This document shows positions 7,459-7,500 of a DNA stretch of 7,500 nt, one piece after another; position 1 is the stretch's first letter, and each line of letters opens with the position of its first letter. The stretch covers positions 3,367 to 10,866 of the forward strand of contig PMIG01000339.1 of NCBI GenBank assembly GCA_003157055.1, in the 5' to 3' direction. The DNA comes from Bacteroidales bacterium. GTDB taxonomy: Bacteria > Bacteroidota > Bacteroidia > Bacteroidales > VadinHA17. The translations under genes were made by a program, and so were the position numbers. Below the pieces are notes generated by a model, which saw only the letters and a list, made by a program, of their open reading frames with translations, did no database searches and had not been told where the DNA came from.

Positions 7459-7500
7459 ATAATTTTTTAAAAACAGTTTAAGAAAGATACCATAATTACA

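Overview
The window reads as chromosomal DNA of a Gram-negative member of the Bacteroidetes, probably Bacteroidales-like. Three observations support this: no gene has a Shine-Dalgarno sequence and the starts sit behind A/T-rich leaders; the one plausible promoter element fits the Bacteroidetes -7 consensus TAnnTTTG; and the EF-G-like protein resembles the Bacteroides EF-G2 type. The genus cannot be fixed from the sequence alone.

Positions 1-5167 (+ strand) form one tightly packed operon, entered in its first gene. It encodes the C-terminal part of a TolC-family outer-membrane channel, a lipoprotein periplasmic adaptor, a full-length RND inner-membrane pump with the paired-Asp proton relay of the HAE (drug/amphiphile) type, and a 97-residue PII-like protein. 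The gaps are 21, 25 and 24 nt. The first three products make a complete tripartite efflux system. The fourth is the unexpected member: a small PII-fold signalling protein of the kind I recall being called PII-NG, which may sense a ligand or modulate the pump.

Positions 5168-5236 separate convergent genes and hold a 12-bp perfect hairpin that should act as a bidirectional terminator. Positions 5237-7393 (- strand) encode a 718-residue EF-G paralog (EF-G2/FusA2 type). All translation-factor domains are present, but several GTPase motifs are altered: the P-loop Asp, switch I Thr, catalytic switch II His and G4 Lys are all replaced. This suggests little or no GTP hydrolysis, as reported for Bacteroides EF-G2. 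Positions 7394-7500 are its A/T-rich leader with a candidate promoter.

No mobile element, CRISPR array, tRNA or rRNA was seen, and no gene-free stretch exceeds about 110 bases. The two points most worth following up are the PII-like protein tied to an HAE-type pump and the degenerate G domain of the EF-G paralog.
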